Positions 24,608 to 32,466 of a stretch of 41,541 bases of DNA are shown here, piece after piece. Position 1 is the first letter of the stretch; each line of letters begins with the position of its first letter. The translations under genes and the position numbers were made by a program. Source of the stretch: Candidatus Omnitrophota bacterium (GTDB lineage Bacteria > Omnitrophota > Gorgyraeia > Zapsychrales > Fredricksoniimonadaceae); the NCBI GenBank assembly GCA_015232565.1, contig JADFZK010000024.1:1-41541 (forward strand), in the 5' to 3' direction. The notes beneath the pieces are model-generated. The model saw nothing but the letters and a program-made list of their open reading frames with translations, was not told the origin of the DNA and ran no database searches.

Positions 24608-25327
24608 TTATTTCTTCTTGAGGACAATTTTCATGATAGTGTCCTTATCAAGCTTCTTGGTACAAAAAAACCAGTCATAGCACTTCATCTCTTCCTTGCC
24701 ATCCATCCTGTCCTTGGCAACACCACAGGAACCGGCTGGCGGCACGATCACATCGTCGCCCGGTCGCCAATCAGCAGGCATAGCCACAGAAAATGCATCC
24801 GCTGCCTGAAGCGCAATAATGACCCGATACAACTCGTCAAAATTGCGGCCAAGACTGAGCGGATAATATATGACCGCACGAATAACGCCTTTGGGATCAA
24901 TAAAGAAAACGGCTCTTACCGCTTTGGTCGAGCTCTCGCTCGGCTGGATCATCCCGTATTTCCTGGCCACTTCCATGGTGATGTCCTCAATGAGCGGGAA
25001 ATTCACCTCCACATTCTTCATCCCCTTGTACTCGATCTTTTCCTTGATTGTGCGAAGCCACGCAATATGACTGTAAAGCCCGTCAACTGAAAGACCAACC
25101 AACTTGCAATTGGCATCAGCAAACTGCTGTTCCATGCTGGCAAATGTCATGAACTCGGATGTGCAGACCGGCGTAAAATCCGCCGGATGACTGAACAGGA
25201 TCACCCAACTGCCTGCGTACTGTTCCGGGAAATTGATCTCACCCTGTGTCGTAATTGCCTTGAACGAAGGCGCCTTGTCGCCGATCCTCGGCATCGCTAC
25301 TGCATTATTTTGCTGAACTGTTTCCAT
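24608..25327 (-). CDS. Peroxiredoxin (Prx6/AhpC-TSA type)
   Basis: This 239-residue cytoplasmic thiol peroxidase has the peroxidatic Cys55 in HPADFTPVCTSEF and the Prx6-type C-terminal domain (YYPLSLGRNFDELYRVIIALQAADAFSVAMPADWRPGDDVIVPP). Additional cysteines (GSCGVAKDRM, MKCYDWFFCTKK) may resolve the sulfenate. The start at 25327 adds an 11-residue leader before MPRIGDKAP, and an internal ATG there is possible. It follows the reductase-rhodanese gene after 111 nt, which contain a short open frame with a ribosome binding site. Peroxide or hydropersulfide detoxification fits the operon. Confidence 0.92.
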   Translation of the reverse strand: METVQQNNAVAMPRIGDKAPSFKAITTQGEINFPEQYAGSWVILFSHPADFTPVCTSEFMTFASMEQQFADANCKLVGLSVDGLYSHIAWLRTIKEKIEYKGMKNVEVNFPLIEDITMEVARKYGMIQPSESSTKAVRAVFFIDPKGVIRAVIYYPLSLGRNFDELYRVIIALQAADAFSVAMPADWRPGDDVIVPPAGSCGVAKDRMDGKEEMKCYDWFFCTKKLDKDTIMKIVLKKK

Positions 25328-25343
25328 ACAAGACCTCTCTTAT

Positions 25344-25388
25344 TTACATGTTATTGTTTCTTTGCTCTAACCACCACAAACGATCCAT
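25344..25388 (-). CDS. Possible 14-residue leader peptide before the peroxiredoxin gene
   Basis: Between the reductase and peroxiredoxin genes an ATG at 25388 opens a 14-codon frame, MDRLWWLEQRNNNM, ending in TAA at 25344. AGGAGG stands 9 nt before the ATG, stronger than most signals in this window. Tandem Trp codons and the position ahead of a gene suggest a leader peptide, but it may equally be a decayed or meaningless frame. Confidence 0.3.
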   Translation of the reverse strand: MDRLWWLEQRNNNM

Positions 25389-25438
25389 CACCTTGCCCCT
25401 CCTTTAAAGGCTCAGCGTTGTCCGTTCACAAAATATTC

Positions 25439-27097
25439 TTAAGATATCCACATCGCCAAGCCGCCATCCATGACCTTGACTTTGGTAAACCCTTCCCCTT
25501 TGAGGATCATCGCCGCCTCGTAACCGCGCAGTGAAATCTTGCAGAAGGCAACAATCTCTTTGTCCTTGGGCAGCTCTGTCCAGCGCTTACGCAAGGCTCC
25601 CAGCGGAATATTGACCGATCCAGGAAACGGGAACGCCTGTACTTCCCCCGGAGACCGAACATCCAGAAGCACCACGTCAGCCTTACGCTCGATCATAGCC
25701 TTGACCTCTACCGGGGTCACCCCTTCAAAAACACCATCCATCTTGTTCCGCGCAATATCACAAGCCGTAATAATGTTATCCATCGCCGGAGAATACGGCG
25801 GAGCATACGCCAAATCCAAATGAGCCACATCATCGACCGTCATCTTGGCTGTTATCGCAGTCACTGCAACATCCACCCGTTTATCTCCTTCACCCGGACC
25901 CACAACCTGAAGCCCAAGAAGACGACGGGATTTCTTATCCGCGATCAACTTCATCATGATCGTCTTGGCTGCCGGATAATAATGTGCCTTATCAGGCGCT
26001 GGACTTAAAACAGTAACCACATCAAAGCCCGCCTTACGAGCCCGCTCCTCGCCAAGACCTGTTCTCGCCACAGTGTAATCGAAAACCTTAACAACAGCCG
26101 TCCCCAGGACTCCGTTGAAAACATCTTTTCCACCGCAAACATTAACAGCGGCCACACGCCCCTCTTTATTGGCCGTTGATCCCAAAGGAATAAAACAAGG
26201 CTCACCGGTGATCAAATCGCAACCCTCGGTGCAATCTCCAGCGGCATAAATATCCGGATCGCTGGTCTGCATAGTGCTCGACACCTTGATCCCGCCGGTC
26301 TTGCCCAACTCCAATCCAGCATCCTTTGCCAATCCTGTATTCGGCCTGACACCCACCGCCACAATGACCATGTCGCAGGCGATATCACCCTTATCAGTGC
26401 GAACAGACGCCACTTGCCCATTCCCCTGAAATGACTGAACTAATGTCGAACAACGCACCTTGACGCCTTTGGACTCCAGATATTTCATCACATGAATGAC
26501 CAGATCAGCATCCATCATAGGCAAAATATGAGGCAACCTCTCAACGATAGTAATTCTCGCTCCATGACGCGCAAGCGCCTCCGTCATTTCAAGCCCGATC
26601 AAACCTCCGCCAATGATCACAACATCTTTGGCCTTGTTCTGTGCCAGCGCCGCACGGATCGCTTCCGCGTCTTCAACTTTATGGACAGAAAATACATTAT
26701 TCAGGTCAATGCCGGAAAGCGGCGGCCTGATCAACGATGACCCCGTCGCAAACACCAGTTTGTCATACGGCAGTACCTTCTCCTCAGCCGTTCGAAGATC
26801 TCGAACAGTAACCATCTTGGCAGCCCTGTCGACGCTAATCGCTTCCGTTCGGTTTAAAACCTTCAAATTCTTCACATTCTGAAAGAAGACAGGATCACGC
26901 ACAACACCAACGGGCGTACACATTAACTCTTTTTGTTCTTTGACTTCCCCTGCAATGTAATACGGCAGCCCGCATCCGGCATATGACAGGAATTCGCCCT
27001 TCTCAATGAGGGTCACATCTGCATGTGGACACAAACGGTTGATCTTTGCTCCAACTTTAGGGCCTGCGGCCACGCCACCGATGATCACTACCTTCAT
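25439..27097 (-). CDS. CoA-disulfide reductase-rhodanese fusion (persulfide reductase type)
   Basis: This 552-residue flavoprotein has an N-terminal FAD/NAD(P)H pyridine nucleotide-disulfide oxidoreductase module (dinucleotide motif IIGGVAAG, residues 5-12). The single redox Cys42 in SYAGCGLPYY is typical of the CoA-disulfide reductase group. A second nucleotide site (VVIIGGGLIGLEMTEAL) and a dimerisation domain follow. Residues about 455-552 are a rhodanese domain with Cys519 (AFCKISLRGYEA). Characterised members reduce CoA persulfide or polysulfide with NAD(P)H. It overlaps the preceding C_GCAxxG gene by 4 nt. In this operon it would turn over persulfide. Confidence 0.93.
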   Translation of the reverse strand: MKVVIIGGVAAGPKVGAKINRLCPHADVTLIEKGEFLSYAGCGLPYYIAGEVKEQKELMCTPVGVVRDPVFFQNVKNLKVLNRTEAISVDRAAKMVTVRDLRTAEEKVLPYDKLVFATGSSLIRPPLSGIDLNNVFSVHKVEDAEAIRAALAQNKAKDVVIIGGGLIGLEMTEALARHGARITIVERLPHILPMMDADLVIHVMKYLESKGVKVRCSTLVQSFQGNGQVASVRTDKGDIACDMVIVAVGVRPNTGLAKDAGLELGKTGGIKVSSTMQTSDPDIYAAGDCTEGCDLITGEPCFIPLGSTANKEGRVAAVNVCGGKDVFNGVLGTAVVKVFDYTVARTGLGEERARKAGFDVVTVLSPAPDKAHYYPAAKTIMMKLIADKKSRRLLGLQVVGPGEGDKRVDVAVTAITAKMTVDDVAHLDLAYAPPYSPAMDNIITACDIARNKMDGVFEGVTPVEVKAMIERKADVVLLDVRSPGEVQAFPFPGSVNIPLGALRKRWTELPKDKEIVAFCKISLRGYEAAMILKGEGFTKVKVMDGGLAMWIS

Positions 27098-27459
27098 AGG
27101 GCTCCTTTTTCATTCGATTTATCTGAAAGCAAGTTCGCTGCCTGTTCAACGCAATCCGCGCACATGAGTTGCCCTCGTGAACGAATCTCCCGACAGATAA
27201 TCCCACCAGCTTCTTTCTTGAAGAATGCCTCAATTTCCTGTTTCTTATGAAGTCCCTTTTCCTCAACCACACGCAAGGCCGCATAAACAGCCCCGCAACA
27301 ACCTAAAGGCGCACGGCCTCCGGTTGCGCCTGACATCGACTTAATAAAAGCATCATTAAGACCATAGCGTTCACGGAGCGACTCTGCCACCGACTGCGCA
27401 CAGCCCAAACGGCCAACACCCTGTCCTAAAAAATACTTCCTTGCTATTTTCCCAGCCAT
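27094..27459 (-). CDS. C_GCAxxG_C_C-family putative redox protein
   Basis: This 121-residue protein carries the family's ordered cysteines: LGCAQSVAESL (the GCAxx part), GGRAPLGCCGAVYAAL, then ICREIRS and MCADCVEQAANLL near the C-terminus. Members are thought to be redox-active and probably cofactor-binding, but no reaction is known. The ATG at 27459 shares bases with the stop of the preceding gene; an ATG at 27462 is equally possible. It overlaps the reductase-rhodanese gene by 4 nt. A role in thiol or persulfide redox is inference from its operon. Confidence 0.85.
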   Translation of the reverse strand: MAGKIARKYFLGQGVGRLGCAQSVAESLRERYGLNDAFIKSMSGATGGRAPLGCCGAVYAALRVVEEKGLHKKQEIEAFFKKEAGGIICREIRSRGQLMCADCVEQAANLLSDKSNEKGAL

Positions 27460-27707
27460 CATTTTTCCTTCTTTTCGTTATTCTTTAATACCTTTCGCAA
27501 AGCACCCGCACCATGCGTCAACCCTGCAATAGCGCCACCTACCAGCGCCGCTGTTCCCAAGCCCACCGGACAACTCTGTCCACCACAACAAGGGCAACGG
27601 CCTGCCATCATATAAACGCCACTCGTCATGATCCACGTCTGATAAAAACTCGCCGGGATAACAAATTTCTTTCCCGCAGAAAGGCTCGCAGTGTTTTTAT
27701 TATTCAT
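27459..27707 (-). CDS. Hypothetical small cysteine-rich membrane protein
   Basis: I do not recognise this 82-residue protein. It has a cysteine-dense segment CPCCGGQSCPVG at about residues 38-49, then a Gly/Ala-rich hydrophobic helix (LGTAALVGGAIAGLTHGAGAL) and a basic tail. Four cysteines within nine residues suggest metal or sulfur binding at the membrane surface. The start at 27707 overlaps the DUF134 gene by 8 nt and the stop overlaps the C_GCAxxG gene. It is a tightly coupled member of the second DUF134 operon. Confidence 0.75.
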   Translation of the reverse strand: MNNKNTASLSAGKKFVIPASFYQTWIMTSGVYMMAGRCPCCGGQSCPVGLGTAALVGGAIAGLTHGAGALRKVLKNNEKKEK

Positions 27708-28026
27708 TTCTTGCCCCCGCCTTTTCCGCCTGAGCTTTTCTCATCAATTTAGGACAATTGATCCGGATCGCCCGCCCCCGAATAAGGGCTTCCGCTATCT
27801 TCTGATGGGCACGATTGATAATGTTACTGAAAGTCGGACGGGAAACCCCCATCCTCCTTGCGGCCTCAGCCTGATACTCTCCATCAAGATCAGCCAGCCT
27901 GACCGCCTCGATCTCATCAACCTCCAAAACAACTTCCGCTGGCCCGGGCTCAGGAAATTCCTCTGGCCTGAAATAACCGGCTTTCAGCTTGAGACACACG
28001 GTGCGTTTCTTGCACGGCCTTGCCAT
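27700..28026 (-). CDS. DUF134/UPF0251 DNA-binding regulator of the sulfur operon
   Basis: This 108-residue paralogue of the regulator at 22150 shares the pattern EVDEIEAVRLADLDGEYQAEAARRMGVSRPTFSNIINRAHQKIAEAL. It has only three cysteines (5, 11 and 91), lacking the CysCys pair of its arsenic-operon counterpart, so its effector may differ. AAAGG precedes the ATG. It is the first gene of the operon containing the reductase-rhodanese, peroxiredoxin and YeeE/YedE genes. A perfect palindrome covers its promoter. Self-repression relieved by a sulfur or metal signal is inferred. Confidence 0.88.
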   Translation of the reverse strand: MARPCKKRTVCLKLKAGYFRPEEFPEPGPAEVVLEVDEIEAVRLADLDGEYQAEAARRMGVSRPTFSNIINRAHQKIAEALIRGRAIRINCPKLMRKAQAEKAGARNE

Positions 28027-28042
28027 AACAACCTTTCATTTG

Positions 28043-28064
28043 ATTATTGACATATGTCAATAAT
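28043..28064. promoter_or_regulatory. Perfect 22-bp palindrome, operator of the sulfur operon
   Basis: Two 11-bp arms, ATTATTGACAT and ATGTCAATAAT, abut with no spacer. It overlaps the -10 at 28060-28065 and lies 17 bp before the regulator ATG. Its outer part (ATTATTG) resembles the arm of the arsenic-operon operator (ATTATGC). Confidence 0.78.
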
Positions 28065-28087
28065 ATCGACAAAAAGAAATTTGTCAA
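28060..28087 (-). promoter_or_regulatory. Promoter of the second DUF134 operon
   Basis: On the minus strand a perfect TTGACA (28082-28087) and TATTAT (28060-28065) are separated by 16 bp. The -35 lies within the 3' end of the methyltransferase gene. The -10 is overlapped by the palindrome. Confidence 0.72.
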
Positions 28088-28695
28088 GCGGCGTATGCGA
28101 TCAGGGTTTCCTGAAATCGTGTGCGCTCATGCTGAACGCCGAGTCCCTTGTCGACAAGATGCTTTTTGACCTCAACCAAAGCCACTCCCAACCTTGGATG
28201 ATGCTCACCTTCTATCTCGCAATGAATTCTTTCGACCAACGAAAAGCCTTCCTCAGAGAAGTCGCTGATCACGATCTTTCCTTCAATCGCAAGCACGCGG
28301 ATCATTTCATCAACAACCTTGAAAGGCGAGGCCAGATGATGAAAAACTTTGACCGAAAAGATCACCTCAAATGAGCGGTCCGGAAACGGCAAACTGTCTC
28401 CGTTCGCAACTTGCAACTCAACCAAAGCAGAAAGGTTTCTTTGCTCAAGATTCCATCTGGCAATAGCGATATCGTCAGCACACGGGTCAACACCTACTAT
28501 ACTAAGTCCCCTCTCGGCAAGACCCATCGCAAAATATCCCTGCCCGGAACCAACTTCAAGAATGCGCCCTTCCAGCGGCAACGACTTCTCAATAACAAAC
28601 CAGCTCTCTCCCTGCGGATCGCAGCCATGCTTCTTGTAAGCAATCTGCCGTGCTAAATGACGTGTGCGGGCTTTCTCAAAGTCTGAAGGATTCAT
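28084..28695 (-). CDS. Class I SAM-dependent methyltransferase
   Basis: This 203-residue cytoplasmic methyltransferase has motif I ILEVGSGQGYFAMGLA (about 45-60), the acidic motif IVGVDPCADDIAIA, and motif IV-like FEVIFSVKVFHHL followed by GKIVISDFSEEGF. The substrate is not apparent. It overlaps biotin synthase by 4 nt; a BioC-like role is conceivable but no BioC-specific feature is seen. It is the last gene of the Fur-controlled operon, with no obvious terminator before the next promoter at 28060-28087. Confidence 0.88.
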   Translation of the reverse strand: MNPSDFEKARTRHLARQIAYKKHGCDPQGESWFVIEKSLPLEGRILEVGSGQGYFAMGLAERGLSIVGVDPCADDIAIARWNLEQRNLSALVELQVANGDSLPFPDRSFEVIFSVKVFHHLASPFKVVDEMIRVLAIEGKIVISDFSEEGFSLVERIHCEIEGEHHPRLGVALVEVKKHLVDKGLGVQHERTRFQETLIAYAA

Positions 28696-29648
28696 CGCGG
28701 CTCCTGTACTATCGAAAACCCAAACTGCTGCGCTATCTCCAAAACATCATCGCGCTCATCACCGGAAACATTAAGGTAGCCGTTCATAAATATTCCGTCG
28801 ACAATCTGCAATACGAGAGGCTGAACGGTTCGAAGATACAATTCCCTTCCCGCCGCCAGACAAAGTTCGGCCCGCGGATTGATCAAACGAAACAGGCACA
28901 GCACACGCAAACAATAATCAACAGATAATCGCGGCCTTTCCCCAAGCGTCGAGCCTTCAAGCGGGATGTAAAAGTTTACCGGCACACAGGTCACGCCCAG
29001 CTCCTTTAAGCGCATTGCTGTTGAAACAATATCTTCGGACGACTCACCCATACCGACGATCAGTCCAGAGCACACAGGCAACCCAACAGCGTTGCAAGCT
29101 TCAACCGTCCTGATCCTGTCCGCATAAGAATGGGTCGTACATATCTGCGGATAAAAATTCTCCGATGTGTTCAGGTTATGGTGCAGACGGTCGACGCCCG
29201 CTTCTTTTAATGCTATTGATTGCTCTCTGTCAACAAACCCGGCCGACACACAAACCTTAAGCGCCGTCTCTTCTTTAATCTTACGCACAACAGCAGAAAC
29301 TTTCTTAAGCCTTTCCTGAAACAAAGCCCGTCCTGAAAAAACAATCCCGTAACAACCTGCCCCTTGTCGGGAAGCCCTTACTGCTTCACGAACAATCGCA
29401 TCTTCACTTTTCGCCCCTTCATTTACCAGACTTGCCCGGGAATCCCGCGACTGCACGCAATACCGGCAATCCTCGGAACAATGCCCGTTATGCGCGTTAT
29501 TGATCATGTGAACACTTAATTGCTTGCCAAAATGCGCCGTCCTTTGGCAATAAGCTGCCCCCACAAGCTCTCGCGTGTCCAGATCACGCCCCTCAAGAAT
29601 TCGCAAGCACTCCTGAAAAGACAAGTCTGCCAAAGAATCAATGGGCAT
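28692..29648 (-). CDS. bioB: Biotin synthase (radical SAM)
   Basis: BioB inserts sulfur into dethiobiotin using a radical-SAM 4Fe-4S cluster and a sacrificial 2Fe-2S cluster. The 318-residue protein has the radical-SAM motif CSEDCRYC, the substrate-site LHHNLNTSENFYP, and family-like CTTHSYADRIRTVE. Candidate 2Fe-2S ligands are the Cys in GAGCYGIVFSGR, the Cys in LKVCVSAGF, the Cys in LPVCSGLIVGMGE and the Arg in LAAGRELYL. No other bio genes are present here. It overlaps its neighbours on both sides, inside an operon otherwise devoted to metal and Fe-S-type chemistry, which makes either biotin supply or a related sulfur insertion possible. Confidence 0.88.
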   Translation of the reverse strand: MPIDSLADLSFQECLRILEGRDLDTRELVGAAYCQRTAHFGKQLSVHMINNAHNGHCSEDCRYCVQSRDSRASLVNEGAKSEDAIVREAVRASRQGAGCYGIVFSGRALFQERLKKVSAVVRKIKEETALKVCVSAGFVDREQSIALKEAGVDRLHHNLNTSENFYPQICTTHSYADRIRTVEACNAVGLPVCSGLIVGMGESSEDIVSTAMRLKELGVTCVPVNFYIPLEGSTLGERPRLSVDYCLRVLCLFRLINPRAELCLAAGRELYLRTVQPLVLQIVDGIFMNGYLNVSGDERDDVLEIAQQFGFSIVQEPR

Positions 29649-30981
29649 CAGCTTTCATCCTTTTCCTGCCGCACCAGATAATAAAAGCCGCCAACAACAA
29701 GACTCCGATAATCAGCCCAATGGAAACGGCAATGCTATTCAAGAGTGCCGGGCGACAAACAAGCAAGCCGCCTAAGCCCAACATCATAAGACCTGAAACC
29801 AGCTTCAGAACACGCCCTTCCTCCTCAGTCAACTTACGCGACCCCAGTGTTGAAGAGAAAACCAGAACGATCACCAGAAGAGGGATCACATAGATCACAT
29901 TATAAAATACAAGATACAAATAATATTGCGCGGCTGGAAGCTGCTGAAGCGTGAGCGCCCTCGTAAAAACCATAGGAAATCCGGCGGTACACAGCAATTC
30001 ATACATATTGGCCATGACTGCAAGAACGACCGTGCCCACAATAAGTCCGCCGATCGAACCCGAGCTGATCAGTCCGCGCATCTTCGTGATCAAAGACGCC
30101 TGCGCTTTCTTTGAGATAGTCAAAGATACGCCCTGCTTGAAATAAAAATAATCTTTAATATTAATCGCCGCCATGACGACTGCGATAAGCCCGGCGATGG
30201 CCGTGATCACCGCGACCCTGCCTGTAACCATAAAAAGATTCAGCCATGCGGCCATAAAAAGAAAATAGATAAAGCCTGAGAAGAAAACGAACACGCCTCC
30301 TACAATCAACATCTTCATGCGTGACTGGGCGTGAACCATAAGACTCAACAGCATAAGCAACACAAAGAACGCACAGGGATTAAAACCGTCAAGTCCAGCC
30401 AAAACTACCGTCAAAATCGGCAATGAGATCTTGGCTGTATCAACAACGCCAAGAAGCGGCAACGTCTCCTTGGTTGATTCTTCCTGTTGCGGCTTGCGGG
30501 GCAGTTCCGTCTTTTGCGGTGCGACTGAACTCATCGCCAACGTCATCAAAGGCTTCGTTGTTTCGCCAACAGATTGTGCCTGACTCATCAAATCCGCCGG
30601 GTCAAGACAGGAAAATTGCCTACACTGTTCGACAGTCTCTTCAATCTCCTTGGCCTTCGCGTCGTTATAACCTATCCATGATTTGATGTCGATAAATGTC
30701 GCCGGAACACTGCCGCTGGTCAATCCATAAGCAGCCGACATCTTTCGATAAATCTCTTTGTTGCCAACATCGTGCCAGACTTCGTAATCTTTAATGATAA
30801 GACTGGGATATTTTGTCTTTAAACCCTCCAGAAACGGTTTCTCATGCTCGCAATGCGGGCAACCTTGTCCCCAGAAGAAATACACCACCACCTTGCGTCC
30901 CGCTTCATCAGCCCGTAATGCCCCGGCTGCATAAGACAACGCAAACAAAACAAGAAAGACAAAAAGGATCTTCCTGATCAT
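29638..30981 (-). CDS. Thioredoxin-CcdA/DsbD-like fusion membrane protein
   Basis: This is a 447-residue protein. A signal peptide or anchor (1-23) is followed by an extracytoplasmic thioredoxin domain with CPHC at Cys41-Cys44 (FFWGQGCPHCEHEKPF), a low-complexity linker (about 140-180), and a CcdA-like membrane domain of about six helices. The membrane domain has paired cysteines in GFNPCAFFVLL and YELLCTAGFPM. Such proteins carry electrons from the cytoplasm to the periplasmic side. It abuts the metallo-hydrolase gene and overlaps bioB by 11 nt. The domain order is thioredoxin first, unlike canonical DsbD. Substrate unknown. Confidence 0.87.
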   Translation of the reverse strand: MIRKILFVFLVLFALSYAAGALRADEAGRKVVVYFFWGQGCPHCEHEKPFLEGLKTKYPSLIIKDYEVWHDVGNKEIYRKMSAAYGLTSGSVPATFIDIKSWIGYNDAKAKEIEETVEQCRQFSCLDPADLMSQAQSVGETTKPLMTLAMSSVAPQKTELPRKPQQEESTKETLPLLGVVDTAKISLPILTVVLAGLDGFNPCAFFVLLMLLSLMVHAQSRMKMLIVGGVFVFFSGFIYFLFMAAWLNLFMVTGRVAVITAIAGLIAVVMAAINIKDYFYFKQGVSLTISKKAQASLITKMRGLISSGSIGGLIVGTVVLAVMANMYELLCTAGFPMVFTRALTLQQLPAAQYYLYLVFYNVIYVIPLLVIVLVFSSTLGSRKLTEEEGRVLKLVSGLMMLGLGGLLVCRPALLNSIAVSIGLIIGVLLLAAFIIWCGRKRMKADAH

Positions 30982-31692
30982 TTAGATCTCCATCGAATCG
31001 CCTTCACGCATGTGGGAATAATTATTCACGTAAAAACGTTTAAACTCTTTCACTGCCGCAGAACCTGTGCAATGAAGCGGCACAACATGAGATACGCCAA
31101 ACTTGAGCAATCCCTGAACAACTTCCTTGATACGATCAAGCTCCATATCCTTGAGATGAAATCCGCCGATAACAATGTTGATATTCTGGTGAAAATAATC
31201 TCTGGCCGCACGCAAAATGTCCGGCAATTTTGGATGTGCACAGCCCGTGACAACCCCAAGACGCTTCCCGTCCTTAATGACCAGCGCCTGCTCATATAAA
31301 ACTCCGCGCACAGATCCACCCGCCAGCTCTCCTGTCGTGTAAACACCTTCGCGGATCATCATCGGTTCAGGAGTCTCAATCAGTTTCACCCCGAACGAAC
31401 GAATCCTGTCTTTGAGTTCTTTGTTAAAACGCGGGCCCACATAAACCGTCAGGTCTTTGTATTTATCGATCACATACCAAAGCCCGGCTATGTGATCCCA
31501 ATCATCATGCGAGATCACAACATGGCGAACCCTGGACAAATCGATTTTGTATTTCTTAACATTATGCAAAAAGACCCTGGCATCTCCGAACGTATCAAAA
31601 AGGACATCATCTCCGATCAGAAACGAGATCCCCCAGCGCTTGATCATGCGCTGCCATTTTGCCGAGCCGTCTGCGATCAATCGAACTTTCAT
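30982..31692 (-). CDS. Metallo-beta-lactamase-fold hydrolase
   Basis: This 236-residue cytoplasmic protein has the MBL metal motif as SHDDWDHIAG (His62, Asp64, Asp66, His67). The second position, often His, is Asp. Later metal ligands appear in TGCAHPKLP, GGFHL and VPLHCTGSAA. The overall pattern matches the group annotated as dihydropterin ribofuranosyl-aminobenzene phosphate synthase-like proteins, whose true activity is mostly unproven. Relatives are often found beside NifX-like and MinD-like genes. It lies 10 nt after the ZIP transporter gene. Confidence 0.88.
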   Translation of the reverse strand: MKVRLIADGSAKWQRMIKRWGISFLIGDDVLFDTFGDARVFLHNVKKYKIDLSRVRHVVISHDDWDHIAGLWYVIDKYKDLTVYVGPRFNKELKDRIRSFGVKLIETPEPMMIREGVYTTGELAGGSVRGVLYEQALVIKDGKRLGVVTGCAHPKLPDILRAARDYFHQNINIVIGGFHLKDMELDRIKEVVQGLLKFGVSHVVPLHCTGSAAVKEFKRFYVNNYSHMREGDSMEI

Positions 31693-31702
31693 ATCTCTCC
31701 TT

Positions 31703-32443
31703 TTAATGCATCATCACAGCTAGTATCAACATAAATACAGCGCTTCCCAGAAACCAAAACAACGATGAAGTTGCTTCTTTTGAATCCGGATGTTTATGCA
31801 GTTGCGGGACGAGGTCACATGCTGCAATGTAAATGAAGCCACCAGCTGCCAGCGGCAATAGAATCTTGGAAAAGTCAGATACAGAAGAAGAGCAAAAATA
31901 TCCAATAATTGTTCCCAGGATCGCCGTAGTAGCCGAAAGGAAGTTAAACCACAACGCTTTCTTCTTGCTGAAACCGCCATAAACCAGAACCGCAAAATCC
32001 CCCAGCTCCTGAGGAATTTCATGAAAAATAATGGCTATTGTCGCAGCCCAACCAACTACAGGGCTCACAAAGAAAGACGCGCCGATGATCAACCCATCGA
32101 TAAGGTTATGGATGCCGTCACCTATAAGGTTCAGGTAAGTAAACGGATGGACGTCGCAATTCTCCTTGTGGCAGTGCCTCCAATACAAGTACTTCTCTAC
32201 CAGGAAAAAGAACATGAATCCAACGAACACATAAAAGAAAACCTCTAACGAAGTGGACGACTGGGCTAAGGCCTCAGGCAACAGATGAAACAACGCGCCA
32301 CCGATTAATCCACCAGCACCAAAGCCGACCATACGAATTAACACTCTCTTCAGCAGCGCGTCATTAAGAACAAATGTCAGTACGCCAACCAGAGAAAGCA
32401 CACTCACAAGAACACTGGCTAATATTGCGTAAAAGAAATTCAT
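31703..32443 (-). CDS. ZIP-family divalent metal transporter
   Basis: This 246-residue inner-membrane transporter has about eight helices. The metal-binding helices carry the family motifs: LIGDGIHNLIDGLIIGASF (HNxxDG) and IIFHEIPQELGDFAVLVYGG (HExPxE). A His/Cys loop (YWRHCHKENCDVHP) lies just ahead of the first. I start at the ATG at 32443, because GGGAGGG just upstream is its ribosome binding site; the longer frame reaches 32530 inside the DUF89 gene. It probably imports zinc or iron, matching control by a Fur-family protein. Confidence 0.92.
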   Translation of the reverse strand: MNFFYAILASVLVSVLSLVGVLTFVLNDALLKRVLIRMVGFGAGGLIGGALFHLLPEALAQSSTSLEVFFYVFVGFMFFFLVEKYLYWRHCHKENCDVHPFTYLNLIGDGIHNLIDGLIIGASFFVSPVVGWAATIAIIFHEIPQELGDFAVLVYGGFSKKKALWFNFLSATTAILGTIIGYFCSSSVSDFSKILLPLAAGGFIYIAACDLVPQLHKHPDSKEATSSLFWFLGSAVFMLILAVMMH

Positions 32444-32466
32444 GAGCCCTCCCATTAAAGAATTGA

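Noticed and set aside
28692-29648. Treating the Asn in HHNLNTS as loss of a BioB active-site Asp
   Set aside because: As I recall the family, Asn at this position is common in biotin synthases from several lineages, so it is not evidence of altered function.
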